From Pseudothauera rhizosphaerae (lineage in GTDB: Bacteria > Pseudomonadota > Gammaproteobacteria > Burkholderiales > Rhodocyclaceae): 64,000 nucleotides of DNA. Below, piece by piece: positions 34,083 to 42,632 of the stretch. Where the stretch lies: assembly GCF_004801305.1 (NCBI RefSeq), contig NZ_SSOD01000021.1, positions 30,875 through 94,874 of the forward strand. The letters are read 5' to 3'. Positions within the stretch are counted from its first letter, which is position 1, and every line of letters begins with the position of its first letter. The translations under genes were made by a program, and so were the position numbers. The notes beneath the pieces were generated by a model. It was not told the DNA's origin. It saw only the letters and a list, made by a program, of their open reading frames with translations, and did not search any database.

Positions 34083-34105
34083 CGCCGTAATTCCGCGCTC
34101 TCCCG

Positions 34106-34179
34106 GTAGGAGCGGGCTTGCCCGCGATTGTGGTGTGGAAGGAAACCGCCGCCGCAATCGCGGGCAAGCCCGCTCCCAC
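34106..34179. repeat. Inverted REP pair of the pseudomonad type
   Basis: A 25-bp unit containing AGCGGGCTTGCCCGCGATTG (34106-34130) and its inverted copy (34155-34179), separated by 24 bp. Each unit folds through GCGGGC/GCCCGC. Only one arm base differs between copies. This sequence class is common as REP elements in Pseudomonas and relatives. Here it is 24 bp after the aminomutase stop and may also end its transcript. Confidence 0.88.
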
Positions 34180-34283
34180 ATCCACGCATCAGCCCCGGGG
34201 GGAGTGCCCCGCCGGCACATTTGTGCGCTCCCTTGTTCGCAGCTAGATTGTCAGAAGAGCGCAGCGCTCGGTGAGGGGGCATC

Positions 34284-35147
34284 ATGCGGCTGGACACGGG
34301 CAGGGAAAGTCGGAACGTCGAGGACCGCCGCGGGCGGGGCGTGCACCTGGGCGCCAAGGGGCGCATCGGCATCGGTACCATCGTGCTGGCGCTGGTGGCG
34401 ATGTATTTCGGCATCGACCCGGGTGTGGTGCTCAATACCGCCCAGGTTCTGCAGCCGGCCTCCGTCCAGGAAGGGCCGGCCGCGCCCCGCAGCGAGGCGG
34501 AGAGCGAACTCGCCCGCTTTGCCTCCATCGTGCTGGCCGATACGGAGGACACCTGGAGCGCCATCTTCCGCGCCGGCGGCGCCCAGTACCGCGAACCGCG
34601 CCTGGTGCTGTTCACCGGTGCCACGCAGAGCGGCTGCGGCGTGGGGCAGGCGGAAATGGGGCCGTTCTACTGTCCGCTCGACCAGAAGGTTTACCTGGAC
34701 CTCGCCTTCTTCGACGATCTGCGCGACCGCTTCCGCGCCCCGGGCGATTTCGCCCAGGCCTACGTGATCGCCCACGAAGTCGGCCACCACGTGCAGAACC
34801 TGCTCGGGATCTCGGAGAAGGTGCACGCCGCCCGCCAGCGCGTGTCCGAGCGGGAAGCCAACCGGCTTTCCGTGCGCCAGGAACTGCAGGCCGACTGCTT
34901 CGCCGGGGTGTGGGCCCACCACGCCCACCGCAGCCGCCAGATCATCGAGTCCGGCGACGTGGAAGAAGCGCTGGGCGCCGCCTCCGCGGTGGGCGACGAC
35001 AGCATCCAGCGCAGCACCCAGGGCCGCATCGTGCCGGACAGCTTTACCCACGGCAGCGCCGCGCAGCGCGTGCGCTGGTTCCGGATAGGACTGGAAAAGG
35101 GCGACCTGCGCGCCTGCGACACCTTCAGCGTGGCGGTGAACCCCTGA
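34284..35147 (+). CDS. Neutral zinc metallopeptidase (YpfJ family)
   Basis: A 287-residue protein with one N-terminal membrane helix (about residues 29-50, GTIVLALVAMYFGID) and a periplasmic domain containing the zinc motif HEVGHHVQNLLG. Also conserved are GCGVGQAEMGPFYCPLDQKVYLD and QELQADCFAGVWAH, which supplies the third zinc ligand. Family function is unknown. It is preceded by a GAGGGGG ribosome site. Its end overlaps the convergent LysR gene by 23 bp, and this is the last clearly core-like gene before the low-G+C region. Confidence 0.88.
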   Translation: MRLDTGRESRNVEDRRGRGVHLGAKGRIGIGTIVLALVAMYFGIDPGVVLNTAQVLQPASVQEGPAAPRSEAESELARFASIVLADTEDTWSAIFRAGGAQYREPRLVLFTGATQSGCGVGQAEMGPFYCPLDQKVYLDLAFFDDLRDRFRAPGDFAQAYVIAHEVGHHVQNLLGISEKVHAARQRVSEREANRLSVRQELQADCFAGVWAHHAHRSRQIIESGDVEEALGAASAVGDDSIQRSTQGRIVPDSFTHGSAAQRVRWFRIGLEKGDLRACDTFSVAVNP

Positions 35148-36069
35148 GCGGGGCGGCCTCATTGGCGTGGGTGGCGAGCCAGTCGATGAACACCCGGAAC
35201 TTGGGCGCCAGATAACGGTTGGGGGGATACAGGAGATAGGCCGTTCCCTTGTAGGCGGCTTCGAACTCCCATTCCGGTAGCAAGGGCACGATCCGGCCCT
35301 TCTCGATAGCTTCCGCGGCGACGAAATGGGGCAGGCAACCGATCCCCAGGTGATTCAGCACGCCCTCCAGACGCATTTCACTGTGGTTCGTCACGTAGCG
35401 TCCGCGCACCGTAACCACCTTGGTTTTACCGCCACGGCGGAACTTCCACTGATTGTCTAACGTGCGTTCGCCCAGATACAGGCAATCGTGTGCGGCCAGA
35501 TCCTCGGGGCCGAGTGGGGTGCCGCGCTCCGCAAGGTATGTAGGCGTTGCACACAGAACCTGACGGACTTTCATCAAGGGTCGCGCTGCGAGGCCATCTG
35601 GTGGCGTGTCGGTGATCCTCACGATGAGGTCCACTGCATCGTCGAACGGATCAACCGACCTGTCGGTGACGACAAGTTGGACGCTGACTTCGGGATATGC
35701 CGCGAGAAATGGCCCTACCAGCGGATGAATGACCCGTCGTCCGAAAGCGCGCGGAACGCTCATGCGGACCAAGCCTTGCGGTGACTGCCGATATGCGCTA
35801 GCGCCTTCGATCGCGGCTCGTGCGCCCTCCATCATCGCCCGACAGTGCGCAAGCACCGACACGCCTGCGTCGCTGAGCCGCAGCTTGCGGGTCGTGCGTT
35901 CCAGTAGCCGGACGCCCATCGCCTGTTCGAGATGGGAAATCCGTCGGCTGACCGCCGATGGCGTCATGCCGAGATCGTGGGCTGCGGCGGAGAAGCTTTG
36001 CCGCTCGGCCACTCTAGCGAAGATAGCCATGTCCGGCAGCAGCAGATGCAAGTTGCCAGTGTTATTCAT
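35125..36069 (-). CDS. LysR-family regulator at the left edge of the accessory region
   Basis: A 314-residue LTTR from ATG at 36069: HTH with FARVAERQSFSAAAHDLGMTPSAVSRRISHLEQ, then a type-2 periplasmic-binding-like effector domain. A longer frame to 36138 is less likely. Base composition is between that of the host and the island. Joining the sequence left of the element (to 36146) to that right of it (from 43748) puts this gene divergent from the ArgG-like operon with a gap of about 140 bp, the usual LTTR arrangement. It is therefore the probable regulator of that operon, now separated by the insertion. Confidence 0.9.
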   Translation of the reverse strand: MNNTGNLHLLLPDMAIFARVAERQSFSAAAHDLGMTPSAVSRRISHLEQAMGVRLLERTTRKLRLSDAGVSVLAHCRAMMEGARAAIEGASAYRQSPQGLVRMSVPRAFGRRVIHPLVGPFLAAYPEVSVQLVVTDRSVDPFDDAVDLIVRITDTPPDGLAARPLMKVRQVLCATPTYLAERGTPLGPEDLAAHDCLYLGERTLDNQWKFRRGGKTKVVTVRGRYVTNHSEMRLEGVLNHLGIGCLPHFVAAEAIEKGRIVPLLPEWEFEAAYKGTAYLLYPPNRYLAPKFRVFIDWLATHANEAAPLRGSPPR

Positions 36070-36146
36070 TCCGTCTGAGAACAAAAGAATTGCGCTGAAA
36101 GGGGATTGTACTATCCGGATGGCGTAAAGAAAATCCACATTGGAAG

Positions 36147-36726
36147 GGAACCTCTGAACAACGCCGCGTAAAGCGCGGCCAGGCGCTCAATTCATCATGA
36201 AACTGGCGAATCCGTCCTTTTTTACCGCGCGAGAGCCTGTTTTTTTGGCTTTGACGCGGCGTCGCACGCGACATTTGCGTGCGGCGGACGGATTACACCC
36301 CCTGCGGCATCAACTGCCGCCTTGCGATATACAGATTGATCAACGCGAACAGCCCGACGATCTGGCTGCTGTTCTTCGCCAGGCCGTGGTATCGCACCTT
36401 GATGTAGCCGAACTGGCGTTTGAGGACGCGGAAGGGATGCTCGATGCGACTGCGAACCTTGGCCGCGACCCGGTTGAAGAACGCCTTTCCCATCCCCGGA
36501 TCGGACAGCGCAAACCACTGCTGCAGGCACCACACGCGCAGCATCTTCGCCAGATCAATCGGCGGCCGGCCGCCCTTCGGCCCCGTTTTCTGGTTGGTGG
36601 TCTTCTTCTTGGCCGAGTACGCCGCGGAGGCGAAGGTCAGTTGCTTCATGCTCATGGTGTTCGTGGTCAGGGACGGCGGTACGACATGCGGGCGGTTGGA
36701 TCATTCACTGGTTTTTCAGAGGCTCC
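36147..36726 (-). mobile_element. IS5-family element, left copy, internally deleted (580 bp)
   Basis: Ends GGAACCTCTGAACAA and, inverted, GGAGCCTCTGAAAAA match at 13 of 15 positions and equal the ends of the right copy. Relative to that 1111-bp copy, 531 bp are missing. In the full copy AGAGCGCCT occurs at both borders of the missing segment, so slippage or recombination between 9-bp repeats is the likely cause. Both ends are intact, so it could still be mobilised in trans. Confidence 0.88.
36293..36655 (-). pseudogene. Transposase remnant with in-frame core deletion (120 aa)
   Basis: The first 56 or so residues match the start of the right-copy transposase (MSMKQLTFASAAYSAKKKTT) and the rest matches its C-terminus (RVAAKVRSRIEHPFRVLKRQ). 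Exactly 177 codons are missing, so the frame survives, but the first catalytic aspartates of the DDE core are lost. It cannot be an active transposase. A DNA-binding or inhibitory fragment is conceivable. Confidence 0.88.
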
Positions 36727-36756
36727 CTAAGAGGGAACTAACTTCGAGGTAATGAA

Positions 36757-37584
36757 ATGGCAAAACGTATCGACTTGTTTTCAACCCCGATCGCCGCCCC
36801 TCTCATGGAACGCATCGAAGCGAAATCCATCGAGATGAAAAATCATCGTGTATTCGGCTTGCTCCACACCATCGACGATCTGCATACATTTATGTCATGG
36901 CACGTTTTTGCAGTGTGGGATTTCATGTCGCTGGTCAAGCGGCTCCAGATCGAGTTCACGTCACTCAACCTGCCTTGGACACCGCCACGCAACCCTGAAA
37001 CAGCGCGGCTCATCAACGAAATCGTTCTCGGTGAAGAAACAGACGTCGCACCACCCTCCAGTCATCTGAGCCATTACGAATTGTATATCGCAGCGATGGA
37101 AGAGGTTGGAGCCTGCGCGCTTCAGATCACGACTTTCACCGATCTGTTAGCAGCCAACATGCCTATCTCAGATGCACTCAAACTAATAAATGCGCCAGCG
37201 GCAATACGTGAATTCGTCACCTCCACCGTCAATCTCGCCACCAAAGGCAGCGTCGAACAGGTTCTCGGTAGCTTCGTGTTTGGCCGGGAGGATGCGATTC
37301 CGGAAATGTTTCAAAGCCTCCTGCGTACCTGGAAGATCGATAAAGAAGCCGCTCCGACCTTTGTCTTTTATCTGCAACGCCACATTCAGCTTGATGCCGA
37401 CGAACATGCTCCCGCTGCCATGCGGATGCTCGCGGACCAAGTCGCAGGGGACACCGGACGTCTGGTCGCTCTGCTCGAAGCGGCTATTGCTGCCATTAAG
37501 CAGCGTATCAAGCTGTGGGACTCCCTTGCTGAAACACTCGAAAGCCAACGCTCCCCCCACCAAGAACTGGCTGAAGGCGTCTAA
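36757..37584 (+). CDS. DUF3050 protein, heme-oxygenase-like fold (candidate diiron oxygenase)
   Basis: A 275-residue mostly helical protein, first of six cargo genes, with GAGGT before the ATG. The DUF3050 pattern is clear: TIDDLHTFMSWHVFAVWDFM (His49), EIVLGEETD (Glu93/94), SHYELYIAAMEE (His106, Glu108) and QRHIQLDADEHAP (His209, Asp213/215, His217). The spread of His/Glu/Asp fits the metal-ligand layout of heme-oxygenase-like diiron oxidases, which cleave or N-oxygenate amino- and fatty-acid substrates. The DUF3050 substrate is unknown to me. The next gene is a second iron oxygenase, 21 bp on. Confidence 0.8.
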   Translation: MAKRIDLFSTPIAAPLMERIEAKSIEMKNHRVFGLLHTIDDLHTFMSWHVFAVWDFMSLVKRLQIEFTSLNLPWTPPRNPETARLINEIVLGEETDVAPPSSHLSHYELYIAAMEEVGACALQITTFTDLLAANMPISDALKLINAPAAIREFVTSTVNLATKGSVEQVLGSFVFGREDAIPEMFQSLLRTWKIDKEAAPTFVFYLQRHIQLDADEHAPAAMRMLADQVAGDTGRLVALLEAAIAAIKQRIKLWDSLAETLESQRSPHQELAEGV

Positions 37585-37605
37585 CGCGAACGCAGGAGAA
37601 CACTC

Positions 37606-38367
37606 ATGGAGCTGAACATGCCGATTCTTTTCCCACGGTCCCCTGCCATTGCCGACCACTACCGTGATCCGGATGTCCTTGCCAACCTGCATCGTCAGCT
37701 CAAGGCCAAAGACTTCGTGAAGCTACCGGATTTCTTGTTGCCTTCCGCCTACGACGTAGTCGCCCAGAATCTTGAATACCTACATAGCCAGCGTATCCGC
37801 AAGGAATTCGTCATGCCCGGCTTCAACACTGAGCGACGGATGTCCGTTGTCGGTGGTAAGCGTGTGACAGATTTGTCACTGCAGCTAATCGCACTCTATG
37901 GAAATCACGATCTCCGCCGGACCATTTCCACCATCATTGGCGCGCACATTCATACTGTATGCCATGAAGAGGAATTCATGGTGGTCAACTTCCTCGACGG
38001 TGAAGCCGACACCCACGGCTGGCATACCGACGATCCCGAATATGCGCTGATTCTGATTACCGAGTCCCCCGGTGAAAATGGCGGAGGCGAGCTGGAGTAT
38101 ATACCCGATTGGCACAACTTCTGCACCAATAACGGTTTGGATCCGGTTTCCAAAATCAACACAGCAATCGAACTGGCATTCAGCCTTGGCCTGGCGGAAT
38201 CATCCAAGTTGGCCGCCGGTGATTGCTACCTTCTCAATGCAAGCAACGCACTTCATCGCGTTACGCCGATCATCGGCAATGGCCGCCGTAAGGCATTGAA
38301 CATGGCCTTCGACACACGACGTTTCCGCCATTACGGCGAAACCGCCTACCTCTTGTACGCAAGCTGA
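37606..38367 (+). CDS. 2-oxoglutarate/Fe(II)-dependent oxygenase
   Basis: A 253-residue protein, ATG preceded by AGGAGAA. The facial triad is visible as His140-x-Asp142 in GWHTDDPEYALILIT and His217 in NALHRVTPI. Arg228 in GRRKALNMAF is placed to bind 2-oxoglutarate. The Asp in the triad argues for hydroxylation or desaturation and not halogenation (which uses Gly/Ala there). The overall pattern recalls oxygenases acting on free amino acids, but that is inference. It lies between the DUF3050 and SDR genes, with a 3-bp gap to the latter. Confidence 0.82.
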   Translation: MELNMPILFPRSPAIADHYRDPDVLANLHRQLKAKDFVKLPDFLLPSAYDVVAQNLEYLHSQRIRKEFVMPGFNTERRMSVVGGKRVTDLSLQLIALYGNHDLRRTISTIIGAHIHTVCHEEEFMVVNFLDGEADTHGWHTDDPEYALILITESPGENGGGELEYIPDWHNFCTNNGLDPVSKINTAIELAFSLGLAESSKLAAGDCYLLNASNALHRVTPIIGNGRRKALNMAFDTRRFRHYGETAYLLYAS

Positions 38368-38370
38368 CCT

Positions 38371-39168
38371 ATGCTAACTCCCTCAACAGATCCCAAATAT
38401 GCTGACCTTGATGGCCGCATCGCACTGATCACCGGCGGGGCCGGCGGCATCGGGCGCGCGACGTGCCAAGTCCTCGCGGAGCAGGGTGCGCACGTCGTTG
38501 TCGCCGATATTGATGATATCGGCGGTACGGCGCTGGTTAGCCAAATAAACTACCTTGGCCAAAAAGCCAGTTTTGTACGAATGGACGTCGTCGATGCTGC
38601 TTCTGTTACCACGGGAAGCGAGACCGTTCTTGAAATGCATGAACGTATCGACATCCTGATCAACTGCGCTGGCGTTATTAGACGTGCAAATGTTGTTGAT
38701 TTGACTGAGGACGAGTGGGACAGGGTGATCAATATCAACCTGAAATCCGTCTATCTCAGTGCGCGCGCAATCATTCCTAGCATGAAGCGCCAAAGCCACG
38801 GTGTCATTATCAATGTCGCTTCGGGATGGGGACTGACAGGTGGTGTCAATGCCGTGGCTTATTGTGCCGCCAAAGGTGGTGTTGTCCAGATCACCAAGGC
38901 GATGGCGGTCGATCACGGCAAAGACCATATCCGCGTGAATTGCGTTTGCCCAGGGGACACTGATACCCCGATGCTGCAATCGGAAGCCTTGCAACTCGGT
39001 CTGCCGCACTATGCCTTGATACGCGACGGCTGTCACCGCCCGCTCGGGCGAGTCGGCAATCCACGGGAAATCGCATCTGTCATCGCCTTCCTGGCATCCA
39101 ACGCATCCTCGTTCATGACTGGTGCTGCTGTTGTCGTGGATGGCGGCGGACTGGCCGGATCAATGTGA
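38371..39168 (+). CDS. Short-chain dehydrogenase/reductase
   Basis: Classical SDR of 265 aa. The cofactor motif TGGAGGIG is at 21-28 and the acidic residue after beta-2 (VVVADIDD) suggests NAD(H). The structural motif is NCAG (98-101) and the catalytic residues are Ser151, Tyr164 and Lys168 (YCAAK). It would oxidise or reduce an alcohol/ketone produced by the two upstream oxygenases (inference). Spacing on both sides is under 12 bp, indicating one operon. Confidence 0.88.
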   Translation: MLTPSTDPKYADLDGRIALITGGAGGIGRATCQVLAEQGAHVVVADIDDIGGTALVSQINYLGQKASFVRMDVVDAASVTTGSETVLEMHERIDILINCAGVIRRANVVDLTEDEWDRVININLKSVYLSARAIIPSMKRQSHGVIINVASGWGLTGGVNAVAYCAAKGGVVQITKAMAVDHGKDHIRVNCVCPGDTDTPMLQSEALQLGLPHYALIRDGCHRPLGRVGNPREIASVIAFLASNASSFMTGAAVVVDGGGLAGSM

Positions 39169-39177
39169 GTGCATAAC

Positions 39178-40380
39178 ATGCACCTCATCGTTACCCGTGA
39201 TCACTCTGCTGCGGTCGAGCGTATCCGCCGCAACGCCAGAATCCACTTCGGCAAGGAGCCGGTCTATAAGGGATCGTCATTACCGGAATTGCTTTCCTCC
39301 ATGCCGATCCTGAACAAAGATGACTTGATCTTGTACGGGGAGCGCCACGCTGACCAATATCTCAGCGAGGCAATCCTCTTCAGTGAGACATCGGGCACCA
39401 CCTCAATTCCCTTGCAGACCCCCCGCAGCAAGTTGGACCTGGGTTGGAACGTCATCAACCAGATTAGCGCCTACAAGGCACTGGTCCGGCCCGGCATCGA
39501 CCGCGTCGCACTACTGCACCCGTCCGTCCTCAGCCCTTTTGTGGAAGGGGCAGCGCTAGCGCTCCAAAACCTCGGCGTCGGATATGTTCGTATCTTTCCG
39601 ATTCCCGGCGTTTGCGAATACCGGCGGATCTATGACGTCCTTCAGCGCTACCGCATCACTGCCATCATGTCGACGCCAGCACTGGTGTACAAACTCCTAT
39701 ACGAACTCAAATCCGTCGGGAACGGGGCGCTCCCGAGGTCGCTCAAGACGATTCTTGCCACCGGTGAGCGCTTCCGTCCTGAAAGCGCGCGCAACATGGA
39801 GCGCATAATCGGTCCGGGAAGCATGGCGATTCCTTTCGTCTATGGTTCCAGCGAGACGGCAGTAATCATGATTGGCAATCCTGATTGCTCATACCGTCCC
39901 GTTACGGAAGATTTCGTCTTTGAGATTCTGAGTACAGGCGCCGCTTCCCCGGACCATATTCGCGGCAACCTGTTGGTCACTTGGCTTCGAGAAGGTATGT
40001 TGCCGATTCTCCGCTACGACACCGGTGACACATTCACGGCCAGCCGCGTCGGAACGGAAGAAGACTACGTGTTCCGTTTCGAAGGGCGGACCGCCCCTGG
40101 CAGCATGGATATCCAAGAGCAAAATACAGTTGAGTCGGCCCTCTACAGCCTGTCCGTTCCGATCTTCCATTTTGAATGTTCGGTAGCCTCATCGAGACGG
40201 CAACTCCGTTGCATCGTCATAACCGAGCCTAGCGCCCAACTGTCGGCAGACGAAGTTGAAACAGCCTTGACGTTTGCCCTGAACAAGGACTGGCAGCTGC
40301 ACGTCGAAATCAACCCGGCGACCCACTCGTTCCTGAATTTTTCTCCGTTTCCAAAGATCAGGAGATTCAAAATTGCTTGA
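39178..40380 (+). CDS. AMP-forming adenylate ligase, PaaK-like
   Basis: About 400 aa, resembling phenylacetate-CoA ligase-type enzymes more than acyl-CoA synthetases. The ATP loop SETSGTTSIP, the adenine segment VYGSSETA and the RYDTGD motif are present. There is no carrier-protein domain and no NRPS. I list ATG at 39178. A GTG at 39169, directly after the SDR stop, is in frame. It would activate a small carboxylic or amino acid as adenylate, CoA thioester or amide. Length is slightly short for the family, with a small C-terminal domain. Confidence 0.82.
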   Translation: MHLIVTRDHSAAVERIRRNARIHFGKEPVYKGSSLPELLSSMPILNKDDLILYGERHADQYLSEAILFSETSGTTSIPLQTPRSKLDLGWNVINQISAYKALVRPGIDRVALLHPSVLSPFVEGAALALQNLGVGYVRIFPIPGVCEYRRIYDVLQRYRITAIMSTPALVYKLLYELKSVGNGALPRSLKTILATGERFRPESARNMERIIGPGSMAIPFVYGSSETAVIMIGNPDCSYRPVTEDFVFEILSTGAASPDHIRGNLLVTWLREGMLPILRYDTGDTFTASRVGTEEDYVFRFEGRTAPGSMDIQEQNTVESALYSLSVPIFHFECSVASSRRQLRCIVITEPSAQLSADEVETALTFALNKDWQLHVEINPATHSFLNFSPFPKIRRFKIA

Positions 40381-41653
40381 AAAGAAAATTTCGGTACTGA
40401 ACGGCGTCGCCATCGCCATCTCCATGGTAGTCGGTTCGGGGCTTTTCGGGCTCCCTGGGCTGGCTATTAAGGCGACCGACCCCGTTACCGCCCTGATCGG
40501 CTGGGGCGTCATCATTTTGATGATGCCAACGCTCATCTACGTGTTCTCCTACCTCGGGCAGCGTTATCCATCCACCGATGGCGTGTCGCTTTATGCCAGT
40601 CTGGGGCTCGGACAATGGTCCAAGAAAGGCATCATGCTGGTTACCTGTGGCACCCTCGTCGTCGGTATGCCAGCCTTCTTCCTTGTAGGAGGGAGCTATA
40701 TCGCTAGGCTGCTTGAATTGGACCTTTCTTCTTGGGCAACTCCTTGCGCCATCATCCTTGCCATTATTACGACAGCGATCAATGTCGCGGGGGTCGATAA
40801 GCTCGGTTGGGTGAACAAATCGGTCGTCGTCGTGGTATTGGTTACCGCTACTCTGATCTCGGTCCAGTCACTGCCGATGGCGATAAGTCAGTATTCCGGC
40901 ATTCAGGCAGAGGCGTTCGATCACGTGTCCGCGCCGGGAATCTGGATGGCTGCATCCATTGTTTTCTGGGCCTTCCAAGGCTGGGAAAACCTAACTTTCG
41001 GATTCGGTGAGATTGAAAACCCAAAACGCAACATTCCACTGATTTACTGGCTTAGTTTCTTCTTTGTTGCGCTTATCTATGGTGTATTTTCGGCCGTCGT
41101 TTCCGCTGCGGCCCTCAAAGGCATGGATGTCGCCAGCCTGGCCGGGGTCGCCGGATTGCTCCCTAACACATTGATCGGCAAAACCATGTTGATTGTGATG
41201 GTGCTGATTCTCGTCGCCAACGCCAACTCGTGGGTATTTGGCTGCTCGCGCGCCTTCTATTCCGCAGCACGCACTGGTGTATTGCCGCAACGCATTACAA
41301 AAACCAACGCCAAGGGTATTCCGGCCAACAGCTTGATTTACGCATTGATCGCCTACATTGCCGTAATCATCGTCATGTGGCGCTTCAGTATTAGCGAGCA
41401 GTTCTGCTTCCTGATGACCACACAGGGCTTCATTCTGCTTTATGGAGCCGCCATCCTTGCCTTCATGAAACTATCGAGCGGCTTCATTAACCGTGCGATC
41501 GGGTTATTGGCGATCAGTTGCTGGAGTTTTCTGATGCACGGATTCGGCTGGATGATCGTATACCCTTTCAGTTTACTGCTCATCGGTACAGTCATGGATT
41601 TGCGCTCACAAAAGCAAACCGGCCTCACCCAGTCAAGAACCCGCGAAATCTAA
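40373..41653 (+). CDS. APC-superfamily amino-acid permease
   Basis: A 426-residue membrane protein with about 12 helices, opening with the APC signature ISMVVGSGLFGLPGLAI. It carries FQGWENLTFGFGEIENPKRNIP, typical of amino-acid transporters. The start is TTG at 40373 with AGGAGA 8 bp upstream, overlapping the ligase stop by 8 bp. It probably imports the amino-acid precursor or exports the product of this cluster. Confidence 0.87.
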   Translation: MLEKKISVLNGVAIAISMVVGSGLFGLPGLAIKATDPVTALIGWGVIILMMPTLIYVFSYLGQRYPSTDGVSLYASLGLGQWSKKGIMLVTCGTLVVGMPAFFLVGGSYIARLLELDLSSWATPCAIILAIITTAINVAGVDKLGWVNKSVVVVVLVTATLISVQSLPMAISQYSGIQAEAFDHVSAPGIWMAASIVFWAFQGWENLTFGFGEIENPKRNIPLIYWLSFFFVALIYGVFSAVVSAAALKGMDVASLAGVAGLLPNTLIGKTMLIVMVLILVANANSWVFGCSRAFYSAARTGVLPQRITKTNAKGIPANSLIYALIAYIAVIIVMWRFSISEQFCFLMTTQGFILLYGAAILAFMKLSSGFINRAIGLLAISCWSFLMHGFGWMIVYPFSLLLIGTVMDLRSQKQTGLTQSRTREI

Positions 41654-41670
41654 CATCTAGGAGCAACATT

Positions 41671-42330
41671 ATGGGACATTGGATTATGGTCGATTTGGCA
41701 ATCGTGCTGCTCTATGGATTGCAACACACTCTACTGACAACCAAGTTGGCGGTGGCGATATACAAAAAAATTCTTCCGGAATATACTTGGAACTTTGTTT
41801 ATAGTGCGATATCCGTCGCTACCCTGGTCTTCGGCTTTCAGTACTGGGAAGCGTCCGGCGAGTACCTCTTCTATTTCACTCCTGGGTCCTTGGCCTACCA
41901 TGCGAGTGTTATTCTGCTGTCACTCTCGCTTTTCTTCTTTTTCTATTGCTTCAAGTTCACAACTTCATTCTGGCAGTGGCTGGGCGTCAAGCAGATCGCC
42001 ATGAAAGTCCTCGGTCGCGAAGCGCCGGTTTACTACCGCCTGCGTAACGAAGGTATCAAGCGCTACATCCGCTTCCCGCACCATACCTGCCTGATTTTCT
42101 TCTTCTGGCTGCATCCTGTAATGACGCTCGACACGCTCTTGCTTGCGATATCGGCAACCATCTATCTGTATGTCGGTACCTATCATCAGGATTTGCGAGG
42201 GCTCCGCATCATTGGTGAGGAATGGGCTAACTACCGTAAGGAAACGGGGCTTCTCTTCCCAGGACCGAAGGTTTTTCGTCGATTCCTGGCTGACCTTCGC
42301 ATGCGCCGCCCCGCTACCGGCGAAGCCTAA
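41671..42330 (+). CDS. Integral membrane protein of the isoprenylcysteine methyltransferase/NnrU/MddA type
   Basis: A 219-residue protein with five to six helices, ATG preceded by AGGAG. The C-terminal half shows the ICMT-like pattern RFPHHTCLIFFFW and then YHQDLRGLRIIGEEWANYRK, the region that binds S-adenosylmethionine in this superfamily. Relatives methylate thiols (MddA) or prenylcysteines, while NnrU function is unclear. As the last cargo gene it may methylate the cluster's small-molecule product (inference). Confidence 0.75.
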   Translation: MGHWIMVDLAIVLLYGLQHTLLTTKLAVAIYKKILPEYTWNFVYSAISVATLVFGFQYWEASGEYLFYFTPGSLAYHASVILLSLSLFFFFYCFKFTTSFWQWLGVKQIAMKVLGREAPVYYRLRNEGIKRYIRFPHHTCLIFFFWLHPVMTLDTLLLAISATIYLYVGTYHQDLRGLRIIGEEWANYRKETGLLFPGPKVFRRFLADLRMRRPATGEA

Positions 42331-42628
42331 CAGGTCGACGCAAAAGCGCCGGATACTGCGCCGACCAAGGGGTTCAGATTGATCGTCACGGTGACTTCGT
42401 TGCAAGAATTGGATTTTCAATCCACTCTGCATTGCCCAAGCGGTTTGCCTGAGGCACGTCGCCGCGCCTTTCGGTCGTCGTCCGGTTCATGCTGTCACCG
42501 CTGGATTGTATGGGGGTCAGTGTCATATCGACTGGAGAGAAACCATCGTGCCTGCCGGCGCGTGTCCGTCCTGCTTCGGTAGTGCGCAAGCGGAAGGAGC
42601 GCTATGTGACGGCCAGTGAAGAGCTTCG
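42331..42628. other. Non-coding stretch between cargo and right IS copy
   Basis: About 300 bp without a convincing gene. A plus-strand frame at 42379-42582 has poor composition and no ribosome site. A small hairpin GGATT/AATCC occurs at 42411-42423. The last bases before the IS are CTAA, identical to the first bases after the left IS. Confidence 0.5.
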
Positions 42629-42632
42629 CTAA

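Noticed and set aside
42379..42582. 67-codon plus-strand frame beside the right IS
   Set aside because: No ribosome site, no recognisable helix or domain, Arg/Ser/Cys-rich; treated as non-coding.
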